Part shown: piece after piece, positions 10,915-22,523 of the stretch
How positions within the stretch are numbered: position 1 is the stretch's first letter
Layout: each line of letters opens with the position of its first letter
Source of the DNA: Blastomyces gilchristii SLH14081
Taxonomy: Eukaryota; Ascomycota; Eurotiomycetes; Onygenales; Ajellomycetaceae
Assembly (NCBI RefSeq): GCF_000003855.2
Contig: NW_003101672.1
Coordinates: forward strand, 1,692,134-1,756,133
Length of the DNA: 64,000 nt
Direction: 5' to 3'
Notes under the pieces: generated by a model
Told to the model about the DNA's origin: nothing
Databases searched by the model: none
The model's input: only the letters and a program-made list of their open reading frames with translations
Translations under genes and position numbers: made by a program

Positions 10915-12673
10915 TCACCTCCGATACTCCGCCCCACAATCTCCCATATCCCTAAATATTTCCCCCCTTCGGCTCTGGCACAGGACCTCCTCCAGCATTC
11001 TCTTATCCTCCGCATCCAAGTGCCACTCATACACCGCCAAGTTATCCTCCGTATGCTCACTAACACCCATGCGTGCTCCAACAAGTACGGCACCCACGTA
11101 GCTGAAGTCGAGCACCCACCGTATCGCTACCGCGGAGACACTTGCATTGTGTTTGCGGCCGATGGTGGAGAGGGTTTTGAGGAGGGTTTGGAAGAGGGAC
11201 CAGGGGCCCCATATGTTTATCATTTCGAGGTACTAGACTGGGTGTTAAGCTTGGGTGGGGAGGTTGAAAGTTGGCATTGGTTATGGTTAGGGTTGGAGTT
11301 GTCACGTATACCGCGTACCTTTCGCAGACTGGGAGTCATCCCTGCGCCAAATGCATCTGGCTCATCTTTTCCGATCCATTTTTCGGAGAGGAAGCCGCCG
11401 CACTGCATATCAGGGCGGCGGAGTTAGCGGTGCAGAACATAAGGATATTAACGGGATGAGTTTCAATGTTAATATTGAGGAGAGCACCCCTTACCAATGT
11501 CCCATATGTGAGAAGTTTGATGTTATGCTTCTCGCATACTTCTGCCATGGCGTACTTTGGCCGAGTGTCGATGAGTGAGAACTGAAAACTGCTATCAGCG
11601 ATTATATGGAACTGATGTGCTAGTGTTCTCCAGGGCGCCCTTCTTTCGTTATGAAGTTATTGAATTACCTGCACTTGATTTGTGGCGATCTTCACACCAG
11701 CACCAATAACCTCTTCCATTCTCTTCGTGTCAAAATTACATAGACCCAGCACTGCCACGCGCTCGTCGTTCTGGAGGAGTTGAAGGGCGCGGATATATTG
11801 TGCGTCATTATACTGACGTAAAGATTGTTAAGTTAGTATCATCGCTCTTCATTGATGGAGATATATGACACATGAAATTTGTAGAAATAAAACAGAGAGA
11901 AGAGTTAGGGGCCATGTCCCCTCCTAAGAAAAAACCAAAAAGTTTACGACTAAAATGAGATAGATAATAAACAATAGAGATCTGGAGGCGGAAGACACAC
12001 ATCATGCCAGTGAAACTGGAGCAAATCGATTTTATCCGATTTTATATTTGCCAGGCGTTGTGAGACGGCATCACGCATTCCATCTGGTGTCACTGTGATA
12101 TGCTCAAATACGCAGTACTTGGTGGCGCAGAAGATGGATTTAGGCCCTGAGTATGAAAGCCGGAATTCGCCCTGTAAAGAATTTGGTTAGCCCTTACTTG
12201 CAACGGGGTATTTTTTTGGTCATTATTTTCATTATGTTCCCGGACGTTTCGCAGAATAGACGGGAGGAGAGGATAAGCTCACAAATACAATTTCGGCATC
12301 GCCGTAATGATCAGCCATATCTGCTCATAGAACTGGTTAGGATTTGTTCCCGGAACTAAGAACTGCAGATGGTGCTGGCCTCCTGTAATGATAGCATAAT
12401 GACCATATATATCCTTTACTGTATATGGTATGATATGCAATAGTTTATGTTCGTCCATTACAAACGCATATACATATGTACCTACTCACCAAACGCTGTA
12501 AAGCCCGAGTCGACATGTTTCTGGAATTGGCTCAATATCTTCGACTTACTCGCAGACCCCCATGCTGGACTTGACAGCTGCCATAACCCGATGAACAGTC
12601 TTGGAACAGTGAACGGGCCCAGTTGGAAGTACTCAATTGCGCGTTCATTTCCCTGAAGAGACGGGGTTGCCAT
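10915..12673 (-). CDS. Aldo/keto reductase family oxidoreductase
   Basis: Expected to reduce or oxidise a carbonyl or sugar with NADP(H) in the cytosol; the substrate is not readable. Exons on the - strand are 12673-12490, 12320-12283, 12171-12001, 11812-11669, 11581-11495, 11402-11319 and 11232-10915, giving 341 residues with consistent phases. The catalytic tetrad of the family is present once spliced: Asp in GFTAFDMADHYG, Tyr in the same motif, Lys in FCATKYC, and His in LLQFHWHD. Barrel landmarks VLGLCNFDTKRMEEV, ATNQVQFSLIDTR, GTLCGGFLSEKW and VSAVAIRWVLDF follow in order. Six introns in 1.8 kb is a high density for this window. The overall pattern is closer to the NAD(P)-linked galactose/arabinose dehydrogenase-like branch than to classic GCY1-type reductases, but that is an inference. 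Confidence 0.88.
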
Positions 12674-13599
12674 AGTCGAGACCTGCGGGCATGGCGAAAA
12701 TGATATAGGTAAATAGGAAAATAAAAATAAAAATAAAAAGCAACGTGATGGAGCTTCTGCGTCTGTTGTAATTACGTAGTGAGTTAATAATCTGACGGGT
12801 TATTTATAACAATACGACCGGCGAATATGGTTTTTTGTAGAATGCTGTATGGATGGATGTTGTAGTATTTCTGGAACAATCCCGATGCAGTAATTTTACC
12901 CGCCATGTCAACAGGAGCCGAAGTTAAGATACGCCAACCAACCCGTCGATAGCCAGGGAGCTCGATGCCGTCGGACCCTAACGATTTCAAATGGCTTCGG
13001 AGACCGAGACAATTCGGGAGCCTAGGGCCGAAATATAATGGTTGTGAAGAAGACAAGGGGCTACAATAATTCATGACCACTTACTTTACTCACCCACCTA
13101 TGTGAGGATATAATGGCAGTGCTACATTAGCTGAGAAAAAATAAAATGTTTTGTTTTCATTCCCTGCATTTGTAATCTGTCGTTACTATTGTATGAAGTG
13201 ACAAGAGGCCCTCGAGACTGTATAGTTCCTTGGGAGGCTGATCCGCGAACTGTATTTGAAATAAGCATATCCCAAAGCGCAATTGTTAGAATGATGATTA
13301 AGGTTGCAATTTCAACGTGGCAGGCCAAGAAGGAGGAATAAGGTTATATTTGAGTGTAGTACGGTATATTTATATGTGATACCCTGCGGTTGCTTGCAGA
13401 CTAGTTCGTCACATTTGATGAAATCTGCCCCTGGATATGATGCAACCGTAAATGTATCACAAAACCACAGGGGAAGTAAGAAAAGAAAAGAGAAGAATGA
13501 TCGGCATCACATTCTGCTCCTGAAGGTCTGGAGTATTTGGAGATTCCGATAAGTGCCAGAAACGAGAGAGAAAATAAAAGAAAGGGGAGGAAGTTCTTT
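12674..13599. other. Intergenic upstream of the aldo/keto reductase
   Basis: It contains an AAAAT-type short repeat (12718-12739). A stop-free stretch on the - strand (12784-13080) has no ATG and no recognisable motif. Otherwise nothing. Confidence 0.45.
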
Positions 13600-14274
13600 T
13601 CATTCCGACATCGTCGAGAGAATATTCTCCAGCATCATCGAGCCTCTTCCGAATCCGAATTCCACTCCCAATCCCTCATTCCGTTCTCTGCATTCCTTAA
13701 GGTCCGTCCGAAGGCTAAGTAAAATCTGCAGCCGTGCAGCCGGAATTTCTCCAGTTTTCCCCCAATTGTTGGCTGTCACAACCTTCTGCACTGCTGTAAG
13801 CGCCTGGACCAAATCGCCGTCTACGGCCACGAGTACCTCCGCCAGTCGCTCGCCTTCAAACGTCCTGCCATTCAGTTGAAGTGCGCGGGATTGCCGGACC
13901 ACCTCGGCGAGTAGCTGTAGGCTTTAAAGGCTAGGCCTGAGCCGAGGAGCGAGCATACTATGCGTACGGCCTCGTACCTCGTAGTTTCGCCAATTCCGGC
14001 GTCGGGACTGGAGGAGGCTGTGTTGAAGAAGAAGGTGAAGAAGATGAGGCTGATGCAGTTGGTGTAGATTTGTCGGTAAGCGGAAACAATACCGGAACGG
14101 ACGTTCTTTGTAGATCGTGTCGGAGATATTGCTGCACGTGGTTGGTGCTGCAACTTGTTCATCTGCTACGAGCATCGAGCGAAGAATTACTCGTAGAGTA
14201 TCTGTATTGAGGTTGGCGATGACTGTATCTGTCATGAGGTTGACATGAGCCACCCTCGCCGCTGACGCACTCAT
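13600..14274 (-). pseudogene. Frameshifted remnant of an unrecognised fungal gene
   Basis: On the - strand, ATG 14274 opens MSASAARVAHVNLMTDTVIA with NTDTLRVILRSMLVADE, then the coding signal jumps frames. Near 14105-14115 it moves to a Ser/Pro/Thr-rich linker (STPTASASSSPSSSTQPPPVP, about 14060-14000). Near 13980 it moves to RYEAVRIVCSLLGSGLAFK. Near 13922-13928 (an AAA run, one base short) it moves to LQLLAEVVRQSRALQLNG, continuing GERLAEVLVAVDGDLVQALTAVQKVV to a stop at 13600. The order of pieces and the linker resemble a widespread uncharacterised ascomycete protein that I recall but cannot name. Three frame changes in 0.7 kb with no suitable splice sites suggest decay, although a mis-modelled intron at one of them is possible. 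Confidence 0.55.
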
Positions 14275-15821
14275 CCTGTCGACTTCCGTGTGAACTTGAG
14301 CAGCGACTTTCTTAGATAGAGCCACAAATACATATTTATATATAATTCGCCACAAGCAAGGTAAAGCTAGGAAAATATTTATTTTCAGCGGGTTGTGAGA
14401 TCTTTTTGCTACCGATGGCAGCGTTTTGAAATTTGAAAACCTTCCAGTGCTACTGTGTAGGGCTGGTTGATAGACGTGTCCTGGCCTCTGGGTTGTCCAA
14501 ACAAAGTAGGCAGGACTAACTAGTTAAAAAGAGCCTCCGCGAAGCCCGCTGGCAGGGATATGGGTCCATACAGCGTCGGCATCCATTCAGGGGCCCAAAT
14601 ACACCGCGCGCATTCTTTTTCCAGTTACGGAAGTATTAGGCTTCCGCTAACAAAGTGCTGAAGATACCCGCAGATGCAACCCGTAGGGCAGCAGTGTGAG
14701 AATGCCGGTGTTCAAGTAAGCTCCCAGCTGGTTAGTGGGCGGCAAACATAGTGTCTTGGCCCCTGAAGGTGGGGTTTTCTTAAGGTTATTGAGCGCTTCG
14801 GCGTCTTTTCCAAGGGGATTGGTAAGGACATGGCATGGGTGTCCCTCATGATTCTGGATCTATTCCACAAACGAAATTAACTTTTAATCATTCCCGTTTG
14901 TAGAATTATCCTTCGCCACGGATGATGTTGTCAGCAGCTTGTGGAACGCGTCCGGTTTTATGGATGCAATGCTGGGGTTGTATGTCTATGAGGCTACCTA
15001 CTGGTATAGCGTATTGTTTGTTTCGCAGCAGGTGGCGATTCAATCCATATAGCCTAGTCCATAGTTAACTGCTGCCGAAAGAACTGGACGTCCTATTTCA
15101 GTCAGCAGCTGTCATGGAAGTATTTCACTGGGCGGTAGACTAGAATAGAATAATGTAAGTACGAAGGTCCCTTAACCCCGTTGGAACCACAGTACATCGA
15201 GCGGCCCCAAGTTCTTTTATTAGGATAGAGCGCAAAGAAGAGGGGATAGAAAGGGATTAACAAATATATCCCATTAATTCCCTGGATGATGAACCTTAGC
15301 TGATTCGAGCGTCCCTGGCTTGGATAGTAATAGTAGTGTAGTGAGGATCTCATCAACCATCTTTGTATATACTCCGTACTGCGTAGTTAAATATCTGCCT
15401 GCCTCCGCTAGTTAACCTTTCCTACTAACTTACGGCATAGTTCAGCCGACTGAGTTTCCCCCTTGTCAGCGCAGCAAGGGGCTGGGAATGAACAACAACC
15501 CCCGAGACGCCGCTATAGTTCGGAGGGAATATGATGCTTCGACGTAATCTAAAGTTAGATTGTTCACATAAATATCCCCTGAGCATAGAAGCTTAAAAAG
15601 ACGGATGGTCATTCAATTCTTACCTCAGCCGTTTCGCCTGATGTCCCGCTAACTAACAATGGCCGGTTTGAAACCGAAGCCTATCTGCCGCAGCTCTACT
15701 TCCACAGCCACCAGGATCTTCTCCCGGGACCTTCCAACGGCAACGACATTGTTACCGCACAGGAGAAATGCATGAATCGACCTTTTAATCGCCTATCACT
15801 TTGTTTGGTTTATTCCTAGAA
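14275..15821. other. Intergenic upstream of a Zn2Cys6 gene
   Basis: 1.5 kb with no convincing gene. It includes the promoter of the regulator at 15822 and a 38-codon upstream ORF (15659-15775, listed separately). No tandem repeats or RNA structures noticed. Confidence 0.45.
15659..15775 (+). other. Upstream ORF in the leader of the Zn2Cys6 gene
   Basis: ATG 15659 starts a 38-codon ORF (MAGLKPKPICRSS... PHRRNA) that ends 46 nt before the main ATG at 15822. If transcribed in the leader it could dampen translation of the regulator. It may equally be part of an unspliced 5' exon, since a splice-acceptor-like TTTATTCCTAG ends at 15819. Function is inferred only from position. Confidence 0.3.
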
Positions 15822-18732
15822 ATGCCGCCTGGTGCAGCAAACCCATCCATGGTGGCGTGCACACCATGCCGCGCCGTCAAGATGAAATGTACTCGGGAGT
15901 TGAACTCGACCATTTGTTCTCGGTGCAAGCGCAAGTCTCTGACTTGTTTTTTTGAAGCACATCGACGTGGTCGTAAGGCGGGCACAAAGTGAGTGAATTC
16001 TTTTTCGTGGGAAACCTACGGGTTTGGCACGTTCATGCGACTTTTCTTGTCAATATCATACGGCACAATAGGACACGTATTTGTTGGACTCGCCTAGGAC
16101 TTTACGGCTATATACTACTATATTGAAAATATATCATTTATGGCCACTGATATATTCTCCCGACTACTTGGTCGCTGCTGGCAGGTTACGTCCAAAGGCG
16201 GAACGCATGCAGGCCAGAGGCTACATTGAACCAACGTACCGCACCCTCGCTACTCCATCAACCGATAGAGATGTGCCGGCGACCGTAGAACGACCTGAAG
16301 GCTCGGAGCCATCTTTGGCATCTGAGAACCTTGCGCCATATGGCTGCCTCCGGAAGTCTGCTACAGCTGGGAAATTTTCCATCGCAAACGTACTGAATGC
16401 GGAAGACGAATCTCCTACGTACCATTCTTCAAAACGCAGAACAGCAAGTTTCGCATCAGGAGATAGCTACAGGCATGATATGAATGACCCCATAAACCTC
16501 AACCTTGTCGATCTGCTGACGGCCCAAGATTTGTTTGATGGGTGAGCTCCGCCATCCCATGAAACTATCTAACAAGTTTGTGAGCGCTGCTGAAAATGAC
16601 TGACCATGGCCTGTGATACAGCTTCTTCAATTACATGAATCCTTTCATCTTCCAATTTGATCCAAGGCTACACACGCTGAAATACATACGAACACGCTCG
16701 TCTTTTTTGTTTTCTGCCCTCCTTTCTGCTGCAGCAAAGATTTTCAGGCCATCTTTATACGATAAACTTCATGAGCATGTAGAAAGAATCCTTAAAGAAA
16801 TCCTGAGCACGGGACAAATATCTACAGAAATTGTTCAAGGAATCTGTCTTTTGACCTACTGGAAAGAACCAAGTGACTCACGCGCATGGCTCTTGGTGGG
16901 TTATGCAATACGAGCAGCAATAGAGATGGGTTGGCACAAGTTTAAACCATCATGCCCAGACAGCTCTGCAAGCTCTATGCGGGAATCAAGGGAATCGGAG
17001 CTTGAAATGCGGGAACTGCGAAGTAAAGAACGAAGTTGGCTTATGCTATTCGTATATGACCGAAGGTACGTAAATTTATTTGTTGCAAAGAGAAAAAAAG
17101 CCCTTTCAATCCTACCTCTCTTGATTATTGATAGTTATGCAATGGCTAATTCTACGATTTTAGTGTGAGCCTACAACTGGGAAAGCCATGGATGATCCAA
17201 ATGGATCCCTTGATTCGCAGCGCGGAACATTGGCACCAACATGTCTATGCGGTACCTGGCTGTGATCAAATCATGTCCGCCTTTGTGCAGCTCCGCATTC
17301 TTGGATCTGAGATTTTGGAACTCTTCTGGATCGATCCAGTTGCCACAACGGCACAATCGATAATCAAGATCGAAGTGATCTTGAAACTATTCAATGGCGA
17401 CTTAGACAGGTGGGAGGCTAAGTGGTACCAGATTGTAGAGGAAGGTATGTTTCCTGAAATTGTCTGCCTTTGACAGGAGGCTGTTTCATCGAATCCCTTC
17501 TCCCTTTTAATCGCGTAGAGATTCTGCCATTTTTATCAAGGGAAAGAACAATATCAAATATGTTAATTCTAACAATTTTTCATTTTTTGTTCTCAATCTC
17601 TAGTCAGCACCAATGTTGCTCATCGCTTTATCGTCCGGTTCTACGGAACCCATCTTCGACTCCTTCTACATTCCTTTAGACTCCAGCTCTCGATTCTGAG
17701 TGGGAATATTTCCAAACAAGCACTCTGGGTTTGCTATACTAGTGCTCTGGACATGCTTCGTTTGGTCGTTGACCGACTCGGGGTAACGTCCCATTCGTGC
17801 TTCTGTCAAGACTCTGTTCATGTAATGGTTGCGTACGCTGCTGTGGTCATGAGCAAAGTATGTTGTCTCTATTATTTCTGCGTCTGACTTCTGTCATTAC
17901 CCGTTTCGTACATATTCTCCCCGACAGTCTTTTGCCGTTGAGACACACCATCACTAATAAACATTAGATCCTTCTCTCTTTGCCGGGAGAACTCCCGAGC
18001 GAATCTGAAAGCTTGATCCTCGACCTCATCAGCGAAACAGGCAAGAATTTCAGCACACAAGGCCAAGCTACAAACACTAGCTCCTACCACCAAAGTAGAT
18101 TCCTCTCAAACGTTGTCGCGCAGTACCGGAAGACGAAAGAAGAATCATGCTCCCCTGCAAACAGATGGCTTAGACAGCAACATCGGCTGCTCGAGCAAAA
18201 CGGGAAACAAATGCATCATCTTCCCCATTTACCTCCTCTTCAGCAGCAAGGACGATATACACCATCCCAGAGATTTAATTCTCCGCACCAGTCGGTCCCG
18301 TCAATGTCCCCACCAACAGCTTCCAGAAATGTGCAGGGATACCAGCAGAGTCCGCTTCCCCTTCCACAACAGCCACCACAGCAACACCAGCAATTGCATC
18401 AGAATCCCTTCAACGAAAACGATACACAACAGCTCGAACAAGCTCAACCGCCGGACCCGCGCCAACTCCCTCAACCACTCCCACAGATGCCACAGGGTCC
18501 AGGCCCGCAGTTGAACGGCTACATTAATACCAGACCTCCAAATAGCAACATATTCAAAACCTCCACACAGAACAGCCTCGAAACCTTCATGGCGATGGAT
18601 GGCCAGAGCACCGCTACACCGCTCTTCACGGATAACGTCGTCTGGGAGGATCTGTTTGCGCATGCTGGGTTTAACATTAGTAGTGGAGCATTTGTGCCGA
18701 AATTAGCGGACGAGGCAGGCATGGGCGCTTGA
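15822..18732 (+). CDS. Zn2Cys6 transcription factor with Q/P-rich C-terminus
   Basis: Expected to bind CGG-type DNA sites in the nucleus. Exons 15822-15988, 16185-16541, 16622-17065, 17164-17444, 17604-17857 and 17968-18732 join in frame to 755 residues. The start ATG 15822 lies just before the zinc cluster, which is canonical: C-x2-C-x6-C-x8-C-x2-C-x6-C (ACTPCRAVKMKC ... ICSRCKRKSLTC), followed by the basic stretch HRRGRKAG. A middle homology region holds FNYMNPFIFQFDPRLHTL, LLTYWKEPSDSRAWLLVGYA and AIEMGWHK, as in the Fungal_trans family. The last exon is rich in Gln and Pro (LPQQPPQQHQQLHQ), a probable activation domain. An upstream ORF may limit its translation. It lies tail-to-tail with the F-box gene. 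Targets cannot be read from the sequence. Confidence 0.88.
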
Positions 18733-19111
18733 GTTTCCTATCGGGAGATTGAAAGCTTGTATTTAGGAGGCGTTAGGGTATATAAGTTGGCGTACTTGGT
18801 GACTAATGATGGTACGGACGTTATCCAGAATAACACCTGTGGCAGAGTGCCTATCTCCATACGGCATATGCGGCGGGAAGAGGAATATTGTAATATGGGC
18901 CAGCGAGGAGTGCTTATTCGATGATCCTTCATAAAATTTTCGGCTGGATAGTTGATAAATGGCTTTAAAGCCCCTTCCCCTCTTTTCAAAAAATATCGAA
19001 GAGACCTTGGCGAATCTGGTAGAGTCCAGTTGACTATGGAGAAGGATCCGGATACTTAATGTACTTTATCACGATTATCATCACATTGTAACCAAAACAG
19101 TTTACTTTACT
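18733..19111. other. Short spacer between convergent genes
   Basis: 379 bp between the stop of the Zn2Cys6 regulator and the stop of the F-box gene; presumably both terminator regions. Nothing else seen. Confidence 0.5.
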
Positions 19112-20371
19112 TTAGTCACGATCATACACAATGCACCCGTCCGCATTGATCCAGAAATCAGGCCCATTCCCAATCCCTCGCGTCATCCCATCCTTCATTC
19201 CAAACACATACCCTTTCCTCAGACGCTCACACTCCTCAAAATGCCTACAAATATCCCCCATATAAAACGCCGCATTATCGACCCTCGGGCCGGTTGTATT
19301 CCTAGCATCAGCACCATGATCATCACCATCCCATATTAATGTGTCCCCATGGCCCTCCTCTTCCATGCCCTCGTCCTGCTCATACCGATACTCATACTCT
19401 TTCTGAAGCGTGCATGGGCTACAATAAATCCCGGACTCCGCCATCTGCCTCTGCGCATCCCAATACGGGAAATCTGTTGCACCCATCCCCATCCACCGTG
19501 ACCTTGCCATTTCATAAATCTCCATCAGGCGCGGAATATTAATACTAGACTCCGTCCGCCCCTGATCCTGACTCAGACCTTGACCTTGACCCCGCCCCCG
19601 CCCCTGGCCCTGGCCCTGGCCCTGGCCCCGCCCCAGCCGCGGGGCCTTTAGAGAAGCTATACTCCCCCGAAACCGCTCACGAGTCCCCAGCCATTTCACC
19701 GTAGCCTTTTCCGCTTCCGCAATACTAACAAGACCAGTAGGTTCGTCAATGATATCAAAATGCAACCGATCCCTCCCATACGCCCCGGGAAAGACATGCA
19801 CAGTCGGCAACTGCTTAAGTAGCGACACCAGCGCCTCCAGCTCGACAGGCGACAAGTTTCCGGGAAACTGGTCCGCCAGGAAACCGATGTGCGCCACCTG
19901 GAAGTGTGCCCGCGTCCACAGACACCGGTCGCAGCAGCGAGTTAGGGTGGGTAAGAAAACTAGCGGGCCGAAAGCGCCGCAGGCGCGGCAGTGTGGGTGG
20001 CGGAATTCGGTGTAGAGCTGGTGGAGGGGGAAGTGGGACGCGAGCTGGACTTTGTGGAGAATGCGAAGGGTATGTGGGGCATGTTGTTTTAGGAGGCTAT
20101 ATGGGTGCAGCGAGTCAATTAGCGTTCTATACAGGGTGTTTACGAGCCGGAGGGTGAGGAGGGAGTTTAGGTCCAGGTAGAGCAGGATGGTGGTGGTGAG
20201 TTCTGGGGGCAGTCGAGTGACCAGGTTTCCACCGCCTGCGCGCGGACACTTGCTGTCGAAAGTAGGGATAGAGGGGTTTGGAGGGGGAATGGCTGCGAGA
20301 TCATGCTGTGTGTATAGTTCAAGCTTGAACCGAGCTGGCCGCAGTCGACGGTGTCCAATTCCAGGGGCCAT
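19112..20371 (-). CDS. F-box domain protein
   Basis: Likely substrate adaptor of an SCF ubiquitin ligase. A single exon encodes 419 residues. The F-box begins near residue 50: RLPPELTTTILLYLDLNSLLTLRLVNTLYRTL, with the Leu-Pro start and spaced leucines of the motif. Next comes a Cys-rich stretch, CRACGAFGPLVF ... RCCDRCLW, which may bind zinc. Around residue 250 there is a low-complexity Gly-Gln/Gly-Arg tract (GQGQGQGRGRGQGQG) encoded by a ccctgg-type tandem repeat at 19587-19634. The C-terminus (DFPYWDAQRQMAESGIYCSPC) has another CxxC pair. This architecture is common among mould F-box proteins of unknown targets. The start ATG at 20371 gives the full F-box; no better upstream start is visible. 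Confidence 0.82.
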   Translation of the reverse strand: MAPGIGHRRLRPARFKLELYTQHDLAAIPPPNPSIPTFDSKCPRAGGGNLVTRLPPELTTTILLYLDLNSLLTLRLVNTLYRTLIDSLHPYSLLKQHAPHTLRILHKVQLASHFPLHQLYTEFRHPHCRACGAFGPLVFLPTLTRCCDRCLWTRAHFQVAHIGFLADQFPGNLSPVELEALVSLLKQLPTVHVFPGAYGRDRLHFDIIDEPTGLVSIAEAEKATVKWLGTRERFRGSIASLKAPRLGRGQGQGQGQGRGRGQGQGLSQDQGRTESSINIPRLMEIYEMARSRWMGMGATDFPYWDAQRQMAESGIYCSPCTLQKEYEYRYEQDEGMEEEGHGDTLIWDGDDHGADARNTTGPRVDNAAFYMGDICRHFEECERLRKGYVFGMKDGMTRGIGNGPDFWINADGCIVYDRD

Positions 20372-21065
20372 GCTGTCTCTTCTTGTGCTGAAAGTAGTCG
20401 CATGAGAGAGAGGAGACGACCGTTCTCATATGGCAGCTCTTAAGCTGTTTAAGCTACAACCCCGCTTCGTATTTGGGCTGTGTCCCTGATCACCAGGTAG
20501 CTACGTATGGCACCGTTCTTTGTAGTATTATCGCCTTAGCTGTTTGGATCGCGGTCATCGTTCAGGTGCTGTTGATAAGCATCCTTGGCCTGCTTGCTTG
20601 GGTTTTTCACCAAGGATACAGCCCCTGTCTATCTATACTAACAAACGCTAGAAACTGCAGCGTCCGGATAGGGAATAATTGTAAATAAATTAACTCTGCA
20701 TATTAGAACGATTGAATAGATAAGAACATAGATAAAAGCGAGCACCCAAATAGCAATAAATAGACAAATATAACATCATGCCGAATTGCAGTTTTGGTGG
20801 AAATACTTTGGCAAATCATATAGGAATAAACAGCGGATATCTTTTCGCCTCGATGAAAATAATGGATGACTTCTTTCCATCCCTTGACGAACTCATACAT
20901 GCACTACCACGTGAAACCCATATGGGAAATAGACGTATGCAAGGAGTAGAGATAAGTATTAACGCCCTCCACGTCCAACACAAACAACACACAAACCACC
21001 AGTAACAATGGGTGAAGCTGAACGAATAGGAGAGGCGGCCGAAGTAAGAAGGGGAGTTGGTTTCA
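20372..21065. other. Intergenic, F-box upstream / MFS downstream
   Basis: Promoter side of the F-box gene and 3' side of the MFS gene, which are both on the - strand. No coding signal seen. Confidence 0.45.
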
Positions 21066-22523
21066 TTACGCCCTTCCGAGTATTCCCTTTTCTGTTAAAG
21101 TCTTTGCGAAAAGGGCAATAGCTGATCCAACGAGGACCACCACTCCGGAAAAAATAGATACTTGGTCAAACCCGTGGTATCTAGAGACAAGTGCACCACT
21201 TATCGGCGGCCCTATCAGCCCAGCAATTGATGCAAGGCCCATACCCATGCCCATATATGTACCGATATTTTTTGGGTTATTAGTACATGTCGTAAGGCAG
21301 ACAACAATGCCCGAGATGATGGCGCCGGAACAAAAGCCAAAAAGACCAGCGAAAACAAATATTCCCGCATTGGTTGTAATTTTTGGCCAGCAGAGTATGA
21401 GAATCCCCGAGGAGACTCCGGATGCTATAACCGCATTGAGGCGTCCCAATTTGTCACCCAAGACACCAGGAATGACTCTGCCAAAGAAAGACGCGGCGTT
21501 CAGGATCGCAACGAGGTATGAAGAAAGCGTTTTGCTCATGCCATACTGGACAGCGTAGGTCGGGAGATAGAATATTGGGGTAAAGACGCAGAGAATCATG
21601 AGAAAAGCAAATGCAATGATAGCTAAGTAGAGCCGATTCTTTAATGCAGAGAGGAGCAAAAAATTCCCCTTTCGTGGCGGAAGACGGGCACGGATAGCTA
21701 GGCATGATGGTGCCAGAATCGCTAGGATTAAGAAGCCAATAATGCGTAAAGACCATCCAAAGCCCAGTGTGGTGTCATTAAGCAGTTTCCCGAGGGCAAT
21801 TGGAAAGATAACACCTCCAATGGAAGATCCAGCAACAGCAATACCCATGGCAGCTCCACGGTTTTTATCGAAATATTGGGGCGTGGCAGCCATGGAAGGA
21901 GCCATAGTCATACCCATGGAAATTCCGCCCAATACCCCCTGGGCTAGCATGAACTGGTAAAATTCCTTCGCAAGGCTTGTCATCATGAGTGAGAGAACGT
22001 AGAGTGCTGCTGATGGCCAGATGACCTAATGATATGTCAGTTCCCTTCTAGGATTTTGTAGGGTAAAGGGCGTGCTCTTGTAACATACCTTCGCTCCATA
22101 TTGGTCAAAGAGGGGGCCACCCACAAGGGCACTAGCAAATAGGATAAAGACCTGTAACGATCCAATCCATGAGATGGCGGATGGCGACGTTTCAGATAGT
22201 TGATGGGACGTATAGTACTCTTGGAGGACCCTATAAAACGCGTCAGGGAAGCCACGAGACACAAGAGAAGAAGATGGGGCAAAAATAGCAACAGCGGATG
22301 TTGCTAGGAGACATATAAATGCTTACCCAAAGGCGTTTGCCATTCCGAAAGTGCAAAACAGTACACCAGAAGTGCCAGCCGCTACAGCCCATGCTCTGGC
22401 GCCTCCATCCGGATAGGAGTTTTCCGACTTGGTCTCGACGCAGGTTTCGGAGTCTCCCTCCTGGGAGTTCTTCAGATCATGCACTTCTGGCGTGCTTGAC
22501 GTCTCGTGGACGCGGTCTGCCAT
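21066..22523 (-). CDS. MFS transporter, monocarboxylate-porter type
   Basis: Predicted plasma-membrane carrier of the monocarboxylate porter-like branch of the major facilitator superfamily. Exons on the - strand are 22523-22327, 22230-22089 and 22025-21066, giving 432 residues. After a 45-residue acidic N-terminus comes PDGGARAWAVAAGTSGVLFC, the start of TM1 and the PDGGxGW-like family signature. Then NAFGVLQEYYTSHQLSETSPSAISWIGSLQVF and FDQYGAK are seen, typical of fungal MCT-like proteins. About twelve membrane segments are visible, with RARLPPRKGNFL as the central loop. Despite the family name, fungal members carry diverse cargo, so the substrate stays open. It is divergent from a Zn2Cys6 regulator gene across a 1.1-kb spacer, an arrangement often seen for a carrier and its pathway regulator. 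Confidence 0.9.

Noticed and set aside
12784..13080. Possible gene on the - strand upstream of the aldo/keto reductase
   Set aside because: No ATG, no motif and no splice partner seen.
18301..18663. Antisense ORF in the Q/P-rich region of the regulator
   Set aside because: It is a shadow of the low-complexity coding sequence.
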